NCBI GenBank assembly: GCA_032158265.1
Contig: JAVTIF010000023.1
Location: 186,001 to 250,000, forward strand
Length of the DNA stretch: 64,000 nucleotides
From: Bacidia rubella
Lineage: Eukaryota; Ascomycota; Lecanoromycetes; Lecanorales; Ramalinaceae
Direction of reading: 5' to 3'
Of the stretch, positions 43,775-56,196 are shown in pieces (within the stretch, counting starts at the first letter, position 1; each line of letters begins with the position of its first letter). The notes below the pieces were generated by a model. That model was not told the DNA's origin. It made no database searches and saw nothing but the letters and a program-made list of their open reading frames with translations. Both the position numbers and the translations under genes were made by a program.

Positions 43775-46132
43775 TGATACGGAATCCGGAATAGCTCAGC
43801 ACCAAGGATATAGTTAATACATTGATTGCATCAGTCCGAAGAGACCGTATGATTAAGGCGAAACCCGTAATTCCTGCTGCTCCGGTACCGAACAAGCTTC
43901 AGAGGCGGAGAAGGAGGCATAAGATACTGGATGCAGCACGCACGATTTGCAGAGATGTTGAAGCAGTGGTATCTTAGCAACGCCTGGTCAACATGACGAC
44001 TAAGCACAATATACAAGTAGATGCGCCACCTAGCTCACGCAAATAAACTCCCTTGGAGTTCTTGGTCGCTTGGTTTAAGAACATAGGCGACGACGAACCT
44101 CAGCTATGCAACATAATTGGCATTCGATAGCACTCCGCAATGTTGTGGCAAATAATGCTATGTTCAAGCGAACGAAGGATTTTGCGACTGTCTCTACTAT
44201 CTTCATTGATGTTCTGTGTCCGTATGAGTAAAGCGCAGTACCCTTCCGAACTTCTGGCCAAATTTGCTTTTGGGGGCTGTGAGCTGCTTTTGAGGCCCGA
44301 GACTGATCGACTGAGTCTTATTGCGACATGGGAATTCTTTGACGTAGGCTCAATCTACATGGCCTGGTGTATGAATGGGCAATGGATGATTGGTCCTAAA
44401 ATCGCCAACGATGCGAAAGTCAAATACCACTAACGAATAATACCTCTCTAGCGTCAAAGTTACATGAACATGATTGGGAGCACATCAAGAGCATTTCTCC
44501 CTCAATCAGGCCATTAATCTCAAGTTCTGAGGGCCGTTAGTGAGGGGGGTGTAAAGTGATCACTCTCTGTCCATCTTATAAGCATGCCTTTACTGACTCC
44601 GCTTCTGCAGCTGCCTCGACCCTCAACGTCGTCCTCCTCTACCCTTCCTTCGTGTCTTCGAAGCCAGTCCTGCCTACCATTCTCCCAACTGGTCTCGAAC
44701 CAATTGCCCTGCGTTCGCGTAGTGACTTTGGACAGTATACTGTGCACGCTGCAACACGCATGGAAGAGCGAGCTACCAAGGAAGAGCTAGGCGCGTTACA
44801 AGCGTGAGGCAATGGGCATGCGATGTGGCGATGGCGTTGCTTGAAGGCCGAAGGTTTCAATGAGCATACAAAAAAGGAGATGGAGATGAGAACAGAGAGG
44901 ATGCTTCGTCAATGCCCATAGGCACCGCGCGCGTGTTGGTTCAGAGCGAGTACCTACAAGAGCTCGAGTCAAGAGATGCTTCACGATATGCGAGGAGAGC
45001 CATGTTGCTGACAAAGGTCATTAAATGGGAGTAGGGTATATGACTGCAGATAGGGACGATGCTCAAAATCGTGGCGTGATTGAGCACGTGAAAGCGAAGC
45101 AGTCGACGTGATGAGCTGATGAGCCTTCTCATGGAGGGTTCAGGCGTGGTGAAGAGTGACATGTGGAGGCATGTGGAGGATGTGGAAGGTATACGCAAGA
45201 GCTGTCAACGGGGTATGGATGCTAGTGACCTGATTGCATCACTATGGGCGTACTCGCAACCCATGTTGCGACTCCTCGAGAGAAGCATTAGGCACGCTGA
45301 TACGCCACGTTGCAAAAGTTGTTGCAGGTTCACTACATGGTGTGAAGCTGAACATTACAGGGATCAGCAAAGGCTCCCTCGCCTTGTGATAGCTTTCGAG
45401 CTTCAGACCAAAGATTGGAAACGATCATCGTCTTTCGACCAATGACAGAGATCAGTGTCTGTATCATGCGCTGTGCCTAGCCTCTTGATGTCGGCATCCT
45501 GCATAATACGTGGACCTTAAGGTACGCTGCCAATGCCAGTCTTGGCAGTGGTGAATAGCTGCACCTTCCGCAATGGACGGCTGTTTCATGAACACTTCAC
45601 CTGCTTACTGCTACAAATGACCACCTTTGCGGCAGTCTCTTCAACAGCACCTTCGTTCTGACTGTAAATTTACCCCGCAAGTCCTGTCCGCTGAAATCCT
45701 TTGCCACCATAATTCGGTGGCAGCGACATGTTGAATGAGGTGGGGCAGCTCCACCACAACAAACAACTGCATGCACCCTTCTCCTCTCCCATGGACACTC
45801 CACTCATTGCCACAAAATCACATGAGCGGCCTGTGCCAAAATCTCCCACCAAAGACTATCTACTTTCTTGTAAACCAGCCACAGTATGCCGCTACCTCTG
45901 ACTCAACGAGTGCGTTAGCAATCGCGCTGGAGGCAGCCCCATCGACTAGACTATCAATTTGCTCACTACACACCTCACGCCTCGTGCTGATCGGTAGCAT
46001 CGCATTCATATTTGGATATTGAGCTGGGAAACAGCCTTTAGCTCGTCGAATCTCATAGTCAGTCTATCTTGCTGAATGTTGACCCTTTGTTGACGCGATA
46101 CAATCTAGATCAGCTAGAGTGAATCCACACAG
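43775..46132. other. Long intergenic region with one doubtful ORF
   Basis: 44140..44433 (+) encodes 97 aa with a hydrophobic N-terminus and a Trp-rich tail (LIATWEFFDVGSIYMAWCMN); it might be a small secreted protein but lacks further support. The remaining frames are unsupported. The right end should contain the promoter of the gene at 46133. Confidence 0.35.
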
Positions 46133-49100
46133 ATGGCTTCAACACCTATCGAATTCCTCTTCAACCACATCTTCCTCCCATCGAAAGTGCCTCAAGCGAG
46201 CGATGCCGATTACGACCTTGGTCACCGAGGTCTCTTAGATCTCCTTGAGGACTGCACGCGCAATTTTCGCGACCTTGTCCCGACCGAAAACTACAATCAC
46301 TGGGCTACTATCTGCCGTTCCGTCCGAAACTTTCGAAGGCTCCATGCCACGACCGGGTCTATCTCCAAAGCTCTTCTTGAGACTACACTACGTGATCTTA
46401 CCCCTGGTGACAACTTGCTATTGTACCTTGCGACCCAAAACTCTGGCATCCTGCTGCGGAGGACTGCTGAGGAATATGTCGTGGAATCATTTGAGGCCGC
46501 TGCTCCTGCTGCCGAAGTGCTCGCAGCAAAGAATGCTCTGCAGTGGGATTTCCCAAGTCGATGTGTTGCCGTACCCCATGCAACCTTTGAAGACCCAATG
46601 TTTCGAGCTAGTTTCACAGAATTTGTTGCCAGAGCCAGCGTGGAAAATGTGAAGGATTTTGCTGCTATCAGCCTAAAAGCTGGGTCGATGGCCTACGAAA
46701 GTCGCGATACAACCAAACCAGCGCTGGTAGGCCAACTCCTAATGGCGATCTTAGAAGCCAATGGGAGTAGACGATCCCCAGTCCTCTCACGTAAGAATAT
46801 TCATGACGATGTTTATTGGATGGACGGAGTACAGAATCCGTGGCGACGAAGTCCTACTTGGCTTGTGCACCGAATTGGGCTGCAGCGCTCTCTATGCGCG
46901 ATGCTTGGCCTCGAGAATGGAACAACACAATACAAGCTTTTCATATGCTTTACGATGGCTACGTTGCTTGAACGTTACCTGAAAGCACCTCAATCCACGC
47001 CCGATAACATCGCCCATGCAAGATCTAAGTTGGCACGCCGTTGCAACAAACTAGAACATACCCTGCGATCAATCAACGCCGAAGATCACGCCAGCACCTT
47101 TGGGATCTTTGCCAAGATGAAGAGAGACTTGCACTGCGTTTTGACGCGAGCAAATGAACGACTGGATCATACGTGGAGGGAAATGCGACAACGCTCAGTC
47201 AAGGTCATCAGACCTCTTCCGAGAAAAGCGGATCAGTCTAGTACCACCCTACCACTTATCCAAAGCGGTGGTATTCTGGATCACGTTCTTCACAGCGCCC
47301 TCTACTCGAGTCGTGTTCAGCCGACGGTTTTTGACCCCCGTATACGTTACCATGGCAAACCCTTGGCAGTCGTAAGTAGGGTCAAACCAGGTGACTGGAA
47401 TGTCATGGATTACATTCGTTTGGCGGATCATGAATCCCAACTGTCAGACTTTCTAAACGACAGCCTCTGCCCAGCAGAAGACTTGGATGAGGATGATTGC
47501 AAGGTGATCATGGGTAAGATTGTCAGCTACCACCAAGTCGCCCTCAACGCTTACCAGGCTGATCCGGAACAATCGTCCTTGATGCTTCTATTGATCATGG
47601 AACTTTGGCTAAAATTGGACGCTCTGACTATTAGATTGTACCCAATTTTACTCGACTACGATCCCGGATTCCCAAAAGAGTTGATGCATCCGCTGCGGGT
47701 CGTGTCTCTCGAAGACATGAAGAGAGTTTCTGCCATAGAATCATATCTGCATTACCGCCGAACAACGTCCAGATTCAATGCACAGTCTGTATTTGGCAGC
47801 TTGAGTCAAGAATCTCTTAGCGTACGATTCTTTGACTGGTCGTCTGAGTTACAAGACAAACGAGACGCTATTCTTGCGGAAGACCTGGTGACTAGAGATG
47901 CAAAAGAAGTTGAATGGAAGCAGTTGTCCCTGGAGTATGATAACACGATGAAAAAGTGGGCAGAGAGCTCCTGCCTCTACACCCAGGATAGAGATGATCC
48001 CTCTCTACTATTCCACAACCGCAGATCTTGTAGCAAATGTACTCACGAAAAAATAGCAAGGGATATGAGGATTTGCATCCACGAAGCCTTCCTACCAGAT
48101 CATGAACTCCAGTCCAAGTCGATAGTCTTCGAACTAGGCCTTCCTCCAGGTATTAGATACTGGCGGGATACCACTTGGCATGTCCACCAAATGGGCTACA
48201 ATCACTCACTGCGTGACCAAGCACCAAGGTCGACCCTGCTTGACCATCCTATACTGGGACGGTATGTTGCAAGCCGAGACAACCAGATCATGCTCTCAAC
48301 AACATCAAAGCCTTTTCTCAACACGCACTATGCTCGTGTGTCGTTTCCCGTCTCTCTTGACCAAGTCTGTCTGCCTCACGGCTGCAAGTACAACCTCTAC
48401 GATCATTTAAGGGGCCTGTGGACTGATCGTATAGTGCGACGCGCAGAATTCAAACCTAATTTCTCGAGTGTCTGCGCCCCAAGTCTACCGACCAAGTCAG
48501 CTTATGGTCTGTTACGACGATACATTAACCCCCAATTCGATGGAAAGACTGCAACATATAATGACATTGTCGCAAGTCAAACTAAGTGCCCAAATGGACT
48601 GACAGTTGCCGAATTCACAGCGTACCAGAACCTTCGGCTAGGGTACCGCATACAGTGGCTTCAATTGCTACATGAGCTAGCTGCTCCTAATCTCACCTTT
48701 GGTACGCTCGAAGTTGTGACATTGGTAACGCAGCTCGCCCACATGGCTGGACCAAGTGACTCAGGAGAGTTACTTCGCTCAATTCACTGGGTATTCGGAG
48801 ATGCCGAATTCTGTAATACTCTGCTTACTGAAATTCAAGGCCGGCTCAAGGCCGTTGAAGTCAATTGGCGTGAGGGTCAGACTGTTCTTTGTATGCTTAT
48901 TCTGTTGCAGCGCACGTGGTTTTTAGCTGCATCTCACGAGATGCATGCAAGAGCGGAAAGCATCATACTCGAGGTGCGAAGAATGACATACGGATGGACA
49001 AAAGCTCTTCGGGAAGAAATTTGCAGTGCCAGCAATCTTGAAACAGCCCAGAAACGCTGCTCTGACGCCCTTTTCACAGCTCTTATCTGTCGTCGAACGT

Positions 49101-50134
49101 TTCTTATCGAATTTTCCTCGCCCAATGCCAGCCTCGAGTCTGAAGCTTTGTCATGTTTCATTGTGTGCTCAATCACAATGAGAGACTGCCTGCCTTCCAA
49201 AGAAGAGGGCTTCATCTCGAAGTTGCCTCGTTTCCTCAAACAACACTATATCAACGATATCAAGATAATGTCTCGATTGGAGAGTCGGATCATGTCGGCA
49301 ATCCTGGCGTCGTCGGAGGCTATGAACATGGCGATCAACATTGTCTGGCCTGACATCAGTGATAATTCGCGAAAATTTAAATCTTGGACTACCTCATCTT
49401 CTCGAACCGGCTGGTTCACGTCCGAATCGTACGCCGAAGGCAAGGCTAAACAGTCTATCGCATATGACTTGTATGAGGGTACCCTCATGATTGATGGGCA
49501 AGTCCTAGGCCGGCTACCAACGGATTTCACCAAGGTCGATTACTTTAATCACCTCTTCGGCGAGCGCGCGTTGCTCGCATACCCCTCTCATCTTGCCGGC
49601 ATGACTCATATGCATGCCAGCCTCTTCCAGGGCCATGAGGTTCATTGGGGGTTTCGAGATGGAGTCCCTATAACTCGGATCTGCAGCAAGTTCAAAACCT
49701 TCGAGTATGTGCCTGCAAGCTCATTTATCGCTCCTAATGGAGCTCCTGACCTGCCGATGCCTCTCATCCGAGGTCGTGTGCATTGGCTGGACTTACGCAA
49801 CTTTGTCCTGGAGATCCGCCCCGAAGCTTCGATGTGGCAGAGTAAGCACAGCGATTGGAGGCTAGATTTGCGAACTCGTCGGGCGAGCCGACGAACGAGC
49901 TTGTTGGTCGATCCACAAAGCGTGATATTTTCGCGAATAGCGAGTATTTTGAACCCATTCGAACGACGCGAATTCATCATAGTCTATCAGCCGTCTACCA
50001 CTAATGTTCGCGTTCAATTACCTAGTCTGGAACTCGAATTCCGTGTGAACCCTCTCGGCCTCCTTGAGTCACATCAACTGCAAGCGATGGTAGATGATAA
50101 CCAAGATCCTGGAACGCTTTACGGCTTGGAGAGC

Positions 50135-50137
50135 TAA
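50135..50137 (+). other. In-frame TAA interrupting the DUF3638 gene
   Basis: The codon between AGC and TTG reads TAA. Coding character continues in the same frame on both sides with no GT/AG pair positioned to remove it. Confidence 0.8.
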
Positions 50138-50927
50138 TTGGTCATGCGAAATATTGCTGTGCCGGAAGAGCGTAGCATCATTGTCGCGATGGGTCCTTCC
50201 ACAGTGAGACGAGATGCTGAGTTCTCGAACACGGTTACTAGCCATACCGGCTACTATGCACGGTTTCAGATCAACAAAATTCTTGGTAGGCTAGAATGCG
50301 CCCCAGAGCCTAGACTTATCTATTTCAAGGCATATTGCCATGCGATAACATCCGGTGTATTGCCAGATCCATTAACAGGGAGGACTGGTACGGCTGAAGC
50401 GGTACACTGTCTGAGAGCTGGCAATGCCCAGCCTTGGGCGCCTGTTGACGACGAGTCATATCGCAATCTTCGCCTGATTGGGGAAATCACACCACAGAGA
50501 CTGTACTACCCGAAAGACATTCGAGTTCTCCAAAAGGCCATGTGGCGAGGAGACCTAGGTGTAGCAAGTCAAAACGAGGAGTTACGACCGCTTGTTCAGG
50601 GTATTCTTCACCAATGTGGGCAGCTTTGTCGCTTCGATGCAACAGGCATAAGCCCTCCGAATGACATTAATGGTGGCGACAACCATTTGCTCGAACGAGC
50701 GAGTGCTCTACGTGATAGATTTGGTGCCAACCAACAGGATCAAAATCGTTCACGGGTCCCAAATTGTCAATACCTCAGGCGCGATGCCAACGATTCTCAC
50801 AGTTTCAAACTCGCGTATGAGTGCGCCTTCCTTCTGAAGCAATGGTCACGCCGAATGAACATATGTCAAGATCTGATGAGTGTGATTGAGCAATGGCCAT
50901 TGATACAAGGCTTTCAGAATGAATTTG

Positions 50928-50949
50928 ACCCACATTTGACCCACATTTG
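50928..50949 (+). repeat. 11-bp tandem duplication causing a frameshift
   Basis: ACCCACATTTG is present twice in direct succession. Reading one copy connects EFDPHL to FTDILNIDLPSNWG in one frame; two copies shift the frame and lead to a stop at 51067. Confidence 0.85.
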
Positions 50950-53900
50950 TTCACGGACATCCTTAACATTGATCTCCCGTCGAATTGGGGGTCTTTGTTT
51001 CGACTTTGCTATAATGCAGGCCAGATGGAGGATAGACACAAGCTCATGTTCCTGTTGCCAACCATAGCATTTGGCTTGAAAATCGATATGCATGTCATTA
51101 GATCGCTTGTCGTCATTGCGGTCACAGCACAGTCAAGCCAGATCACGTTCCCCGATGCATTAACTTTTCAAGGCTTTCGCAGAAACCAAGTGCCTTCCGT
51201 GGAGCACATTGCAAGGTACATTAAGCCTCATCTAGTTGCATATCCTGGAGACGAAAGGGACATAATAGGGATCAAGATCCACAACAAGCAACGCCAAAGA
51301 CTCGAGAAGGCTCAGCAGGTCCATGAACAGCAAGCTGAAAGCAGTTGCAAAACATTCGCAACGCTTTGGCTCTCTCAGTGGCCATCACGCCACCCTGACC
51401 TTGAAAGAGTTGGTGACCTCCCACTTCTGAATTTCACAGACGCAATGACATCATTCACGCCGGAGTGGGAACGCCTCGTTGACAATCATGAACTCTCAAC
51501 TCATCTACAAGCAGTGCAGGCTCACCTTGATAAGTGCCACACGCCTGAAGCGGCCCATTCGCCTTCAATAGCCCACGGCGAGCCCAAAGTCTACCGCAGC
51601 TCCGTAACACCGAATACTATGCCCAGTCTCAGATCGCTACTGGAATCGATTCCAACGTTGTTAGACTCTTTGGAGGCAAACATTATACCCCCGTGGCTAT
51701 CTATGCCAGATCATCTTAAGAAGCAACCAAAGTCGTCTATTCAGCCAATCGCACAGACTGCAGATTCCACGGGAGTGCTGTCTAAAGAGTTAGCCGTGGT
51801 TGTACGTCCTTTTGCGGAAAGTGAAGATGCTGTTCGTAAAGCATACGGCGAGGATCTTCAGCGGAGCTTGGATGCGCTCTCGGCAAGACCATCGGAAGGC
51901 CATACAGTCTCAAAGAACATCGACATGCCAGTGCTTGACATGCAGCTACATTCTGCCAAAGATGTTGTGATCCGATCGCGGGAGGCCTTACAGACATTGA
52001 TGAAAGCGCACGACACTTGGCTCGCAATAGGGGACTTGTTGCCTCCAATAACCACAAGCTCTCTACTGGAGCTTCTCCGATCCTTCAACGCCCCATTATC
52101 TACCTCAGCAAGGCGCTATGTCTTAGGTTATGGACAGCGGATCAAGACATTGCAACGTTTACTGCGATTGAAACGGGCCAAGTTGCGTTATGACATCACT
52201 CAGATGAACTACGAACTCTCTGAAAAGGAGCTTGGTTATCCGAAAGACAATCACGATTGGTTCCTTTTGGAGATAGACTTCGACTTTCTCATTCGGTCGG
52301 ACCAATACGAGGTTGCCAAAGCCATGATTTCACCAGCCAGTAAAGCTAACTCAGTACTACAAATGAACATGGGTCAAGGAAAGTCGAGCGTCATCATTCC
52401 TATGGTTGTAGCGAAGCTTGCAGACTCCGCAAACCTAGTCCGTGTGGTAGTCCCGAGGCCACTGTTACTTCAGTCGGCTCAGCTACTCCAAGACCGCATT
52501 GGTGGATTGCTGGGACGAACTTTGAAGCATGTACCTTTCTCACGGCGATCGTCAACCGAGGTCAAAAATATTGAGGCTTACTGCCAGATTCACCGAGAGA
52601 TTCATCGTGACAAGGGAATGATGCTAACACTCCCGGAGCATCTACTCTCGTTCGAGCTGAGTGGACTACAAGAACTCCTCAATATCCGCGTTCAGCAAGC
52701 TGACGTCATGATCCGAGTCCAAAATTGGCTTACGAGTAAATCTCGTGACATTTTGGATGAGTGTGACCATATGCTTGCGGTGAAAACTCAGTTGATTTAT
52801 CCATCCGGTACTATGAGTCCGGTTGATGGCCATCCAAGTAGGTGGAAAGTTGTTCAGGCCCTTCTACACTTGGTCAAAACCCATGTTCCCTACCTCTGTC
52901 AAGCCTTTCCTAAAGGTATCGAAGTCATTGATCGTGGGCTGGGCGCTTTTCCTACGATATATCTGCTGGATGATCAGGCAAAGAACGGCATGGTTGCTAG
53001 ATTGACTGATAGTGTGCTTAAAGGCGAGGAGGGCTTACTTCCTACCGATGCTTTTACGAAGCACGATACGGAATTGATCATGAAATTTCTACAAGAGCCC
53101 CAGCTTCCCAAAGCCGTTGCGACTCGGGCAAGCCAAGTCTTCAGCAACAATATAGAGGCTCGAAAGCAACTTCTACTTTTGCGTGGTCTACTCATTCATC
53201 GAATACTACTATTAGGTCTGAACAAAAGGTGGAATGTCCAATACGGCATTCACCCCTTGCGAGATCCCATCGCAGTTCCGTTTCGAAGCAAAGGCATTCC
53301 ATCTGACCAAGCAGAGTTCGGACATCCTGACGTTAGCATCGTTTTGACATGTTTGAGCTTCTATTACGCCGGCCTCACACTCGAGCAGTTCAAGCAGACT
53401 TTATCGCAGCTGCTTAAGTCAGACGAACCTGTAGAAGAATATGAGTCTTGGATTCGAAATGTTCTTGGCTTTCCTTCTTCTCTTCGATCCTGGAGTTCAA
53501 TAAACGTTGACGACGAAACACAATGCACTACCCTTTGGCAGTTACTCCGTCAAAAGATGACCGTGATCAATTATTTCCTCAACAGCTTCGTGTTCCCTCA
53601 ACATGCTCGGGTGTTTGCGCGAAAATTGGTCAGCTCCGGTTGGGACATCGCCCTACCAGCCACTCCAGTACCCCCACCTAGAATGTCACAAGTTACTCAT
53701 AAGAACAAGGGGAATGTCAAGCCTGGCCGTAAGACTGACCAAAGCGATCGTTCGGAAGCAGTTCCCCTTACAGTCGGCTTTAGTGGCACCAACGACAATA
53801 AAGCACTGTTGCCATTGAACGTGGCACAGAATGATCTTTCTGCCCTCAGCCATACAAACGCTGAAGTCTTGACCTACCTTCTCCAGAAACGTAATCGAGT

Positions 53901-54286
53901 TTACGTTCATGCTGTTGATTGGGATGGTAAGCGGCTGACCGAGATAGGTCTGCTCAGAATGCTTGAGGGAAGGAAAGTGAGAGTGTTGATTGATGCCGGG
54001 GCTCAAATCCTGGAGCTTGATAATGCTTCGCTGGCGAAGGCATGGCTTGGTGTTGACACAGAGGCAGAAGCATCAGTCTTCTTCGGTGAGGACGGGCGAG
54101 CTCGAGTAACGCACCGGGATGGGAAGACTCTGCCTCTCGCAGGCTCTCCATATCTCAATCGCCTTGACGCTTGTGTCGTATACCTTGATGAAGCACACAC
54201 CAGGGGTGTCGACCTGAAGTTTCCGCCTTACGCAGTAGCTGCTTTGACGCTAGGGCTTATGCAAACCAAGGACCACACAGTCCAAG

Positions 54287-54348
54287 GCAAGTAAATCATG
54301 CTCCCGAAGCATTGTCTCATCTAGGCTAACCTATGCCTCCCAAAACAG
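54287..54348 (+). other. GC-AG intron in the DUF3638 gene
   Basis: CAAG|GCAAGT at the donor, GCTAACC at about 54,325-54,331 as branch site, and AAACAG|CT at the acceptor; 62 bp. It rebuilds HTVQ|AAMRLRQLATTQRV in phase. The overlapping GT at 54,291 gives the wrong phase. Confidence 0.75.
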
Positions 54349-55895
54349 CTGCCATGAGGCTCCGCCAGTTAGCCACTACTCAGCGCGTCGAGTTCTATGC
54401 GCCACCGGAGGTGCATCAAAGCATCCTAAACTTCCGAAAGAAGTCAGCACGTGCCACTCTTGATTCTCATGACGTGATATGCTGGCTACTGGAACAGACA
54501 TGTTGCAATATTGAACAGCTTCAGCCTCTCTTCATCAGTCAAGGGCTGGACTACTGCCGACGGCTTATTGCTGCACGACGGAACCCCCTTGCTACCCTGG
54601 ACTCAGATCAGAGGAAGGATTACCTGAAGATACTAGAACAGCCCGAGCAATATTCACTCCAGACACTCTATGCGCCCGACCACAGCATCAAGGCTAGACC
54701 GATCAATACTGAAGGCTTCCCTGACGTGGCCGAGCATGTTGCAAAGATCAACGCCATGAAGAAAGCATTGCGCAACACGACAGACACCGTCCAAGCTCTG
54801 GCCCACCAAGAAGTTGAGCAAGAACGCGAGGTTGCAGTAGAAGTAGAAAATGTGCGTGAGGTAAAGAAGCCACTTCACGCTAAAGGAGCACCCCAGCAGG
54901 CTCTTCACAAAGACGTAAGATCTTTTGCAGAGACTGGCAGGATGTCAGCTAGCTCGATTGCATTCGAGCAAGCCTTTGTTGCGCTCGCGAAGACCGGATT
55001 GGGAAGACGTTTGGGCATTACAGACGGCGCGAGAACTTCGAGGCTTTTCGTGACGCAAGACTTTGCAAAGACGGTCGAGGATCAGCTTGGTCGGCCGAGA
55101 GACGAGTACGCCCGCTCTGTACGTTGGATCTTGTGGAGTCGAATCATCGCCATCGCAGTCGTCATCAGCGACTATGAAGCCGACATCATCTTGTCTATTC
55201 TAATTGAAAATGGGAGTACCAGTCCAGTCAATCTCATCACCTACGCAGCGCCGGTGACTCCGAAAATGGTGCACTTCGACTCAATGACATTTTACACAGT
55301 GCCAAAACTCTCAGAAGATTGGCGAGCACCTACTTGGCTGGTCCGAGACATTGGCATCTTTGCTGGGAGACTTTACTTTGACCCTAAAATGCAGCGACGG
55401 GCCGTGTATGAGATCATGGGGCTGCCGACCGACAACCTCCCTGATGAACCCAACCACTCTGGAGGGGAAGAGGACGAGGAGAACGAGAAAGAGAAGTCTG
55501 ACTCAGAGAGTGGTCAAATTCCAATGAACAATGCCCACCAAGCCGAGACGGGTGGTTTCACTGGTCCCTTCTCCCCATCGCCACTGCAATTCATGCAAGA
55601 ATGGTTGGCAATTCGACGCAAAGGTCAAGATTTCTCGCAGACGATGATGGGGATGCTTTGTCGCGGGCGCCTGCTACAGGGCAGTGAGGCACTTCAGGAG
55701 GATGTAATGGATACGGGTGCAAAGGACGACAATGCCTCTTCAACAGGTTGGGAGCTTACCGGGAAGGCTTGGGGTGCTAAAGATGAGGAGAGATTGTCCG
55801 AGAATGAGGAGAAGGAAGAATATGAGGATGAGGAATATGAGGAGGAAGGGTTTGAGGATGATGAGTATGAGAAGGAGGGAGTTGATGTTGCTTGA

Positions 55896-56196
55896 AGTAG
55901 ATTGAATTGCGTTGCTTTGCCGTGTGGCTGTATGTGGGGGGATGGCTACGCGCTATGTGGCGGTCGATATTGAGAATGTGGAAAGGAGTCGAGATGCTGG
56001 CATATAGCACGTCGCTGTGGACGGAGAAAACTCATGTAAAATCACTGAAGTCGCTCGCAACTATACCAGCAGAGTTCCTCAAATCTGTAACATCATCGAT
56101 GAAAAGATAAATACACAAATAATAATACAGCAACAAGAATCGAACCAACATCATCCACCCTACCTCATTTCCCCTTCCAGATCTCCTAGGAGAACC
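55896..56196. other. Convergent 3' region
   Basis: Lies between the stop of the DUF3638 gene and the stop of the NucA/NucB-like gene. No feature. Confidence 0.45.

Larger units (their letters stand above)
46133..55895 (+). pseudogene. Giant DUF6606-DUF3638-DUF3645 protein gene, disrupted
   Basis: Coding segments 46133..50134, 50138..50938, 50950..54286 and 54349..55895 follow one another as a single protein of about 3,200 aa, the usual size in fungi. The N-terminus STPIEFLFNHIFLPSKVP opens the DUF6606 region. DUF3638 (about 52,250-53,000) has a P-loop-like MNMGQGKSSVIIPM and an acidic LDECDHML. DUF3645 (about 54,180) has VVYLDEAHTRGVDLKFPPYA. The C-terminus is Asp/Glu-rich. Two lesions break it. 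A TAA at 50135-50137 sits between YGLES and LVMRN, where homologs have Lys as I recall. An 11-bp tandem duplication (50928-50949) shifts the frame. The 54,287-54,348 intron is GC-AG. Some fungal homologs are labelled ubiquitinyl hydrolase; the biochemical role is unknown. Assembly error cannot be excluded, and a short N-terminal product of 1,334 aa could still be made. Confidence 0.85.

Noticed and set aside
44620..44720. GGTTCGAGACC on the minus strand resembling a tRNA B-box
   Set aside because: The T-arm-like hairpin is present, but there is no matching acceptor stem, D-arm or A-box at the right distance.
56130..56160. GGTTCGATTC on the minus strand resembling a tRNA T-loop
   Set aside because: No cloverleaf can be built around it.
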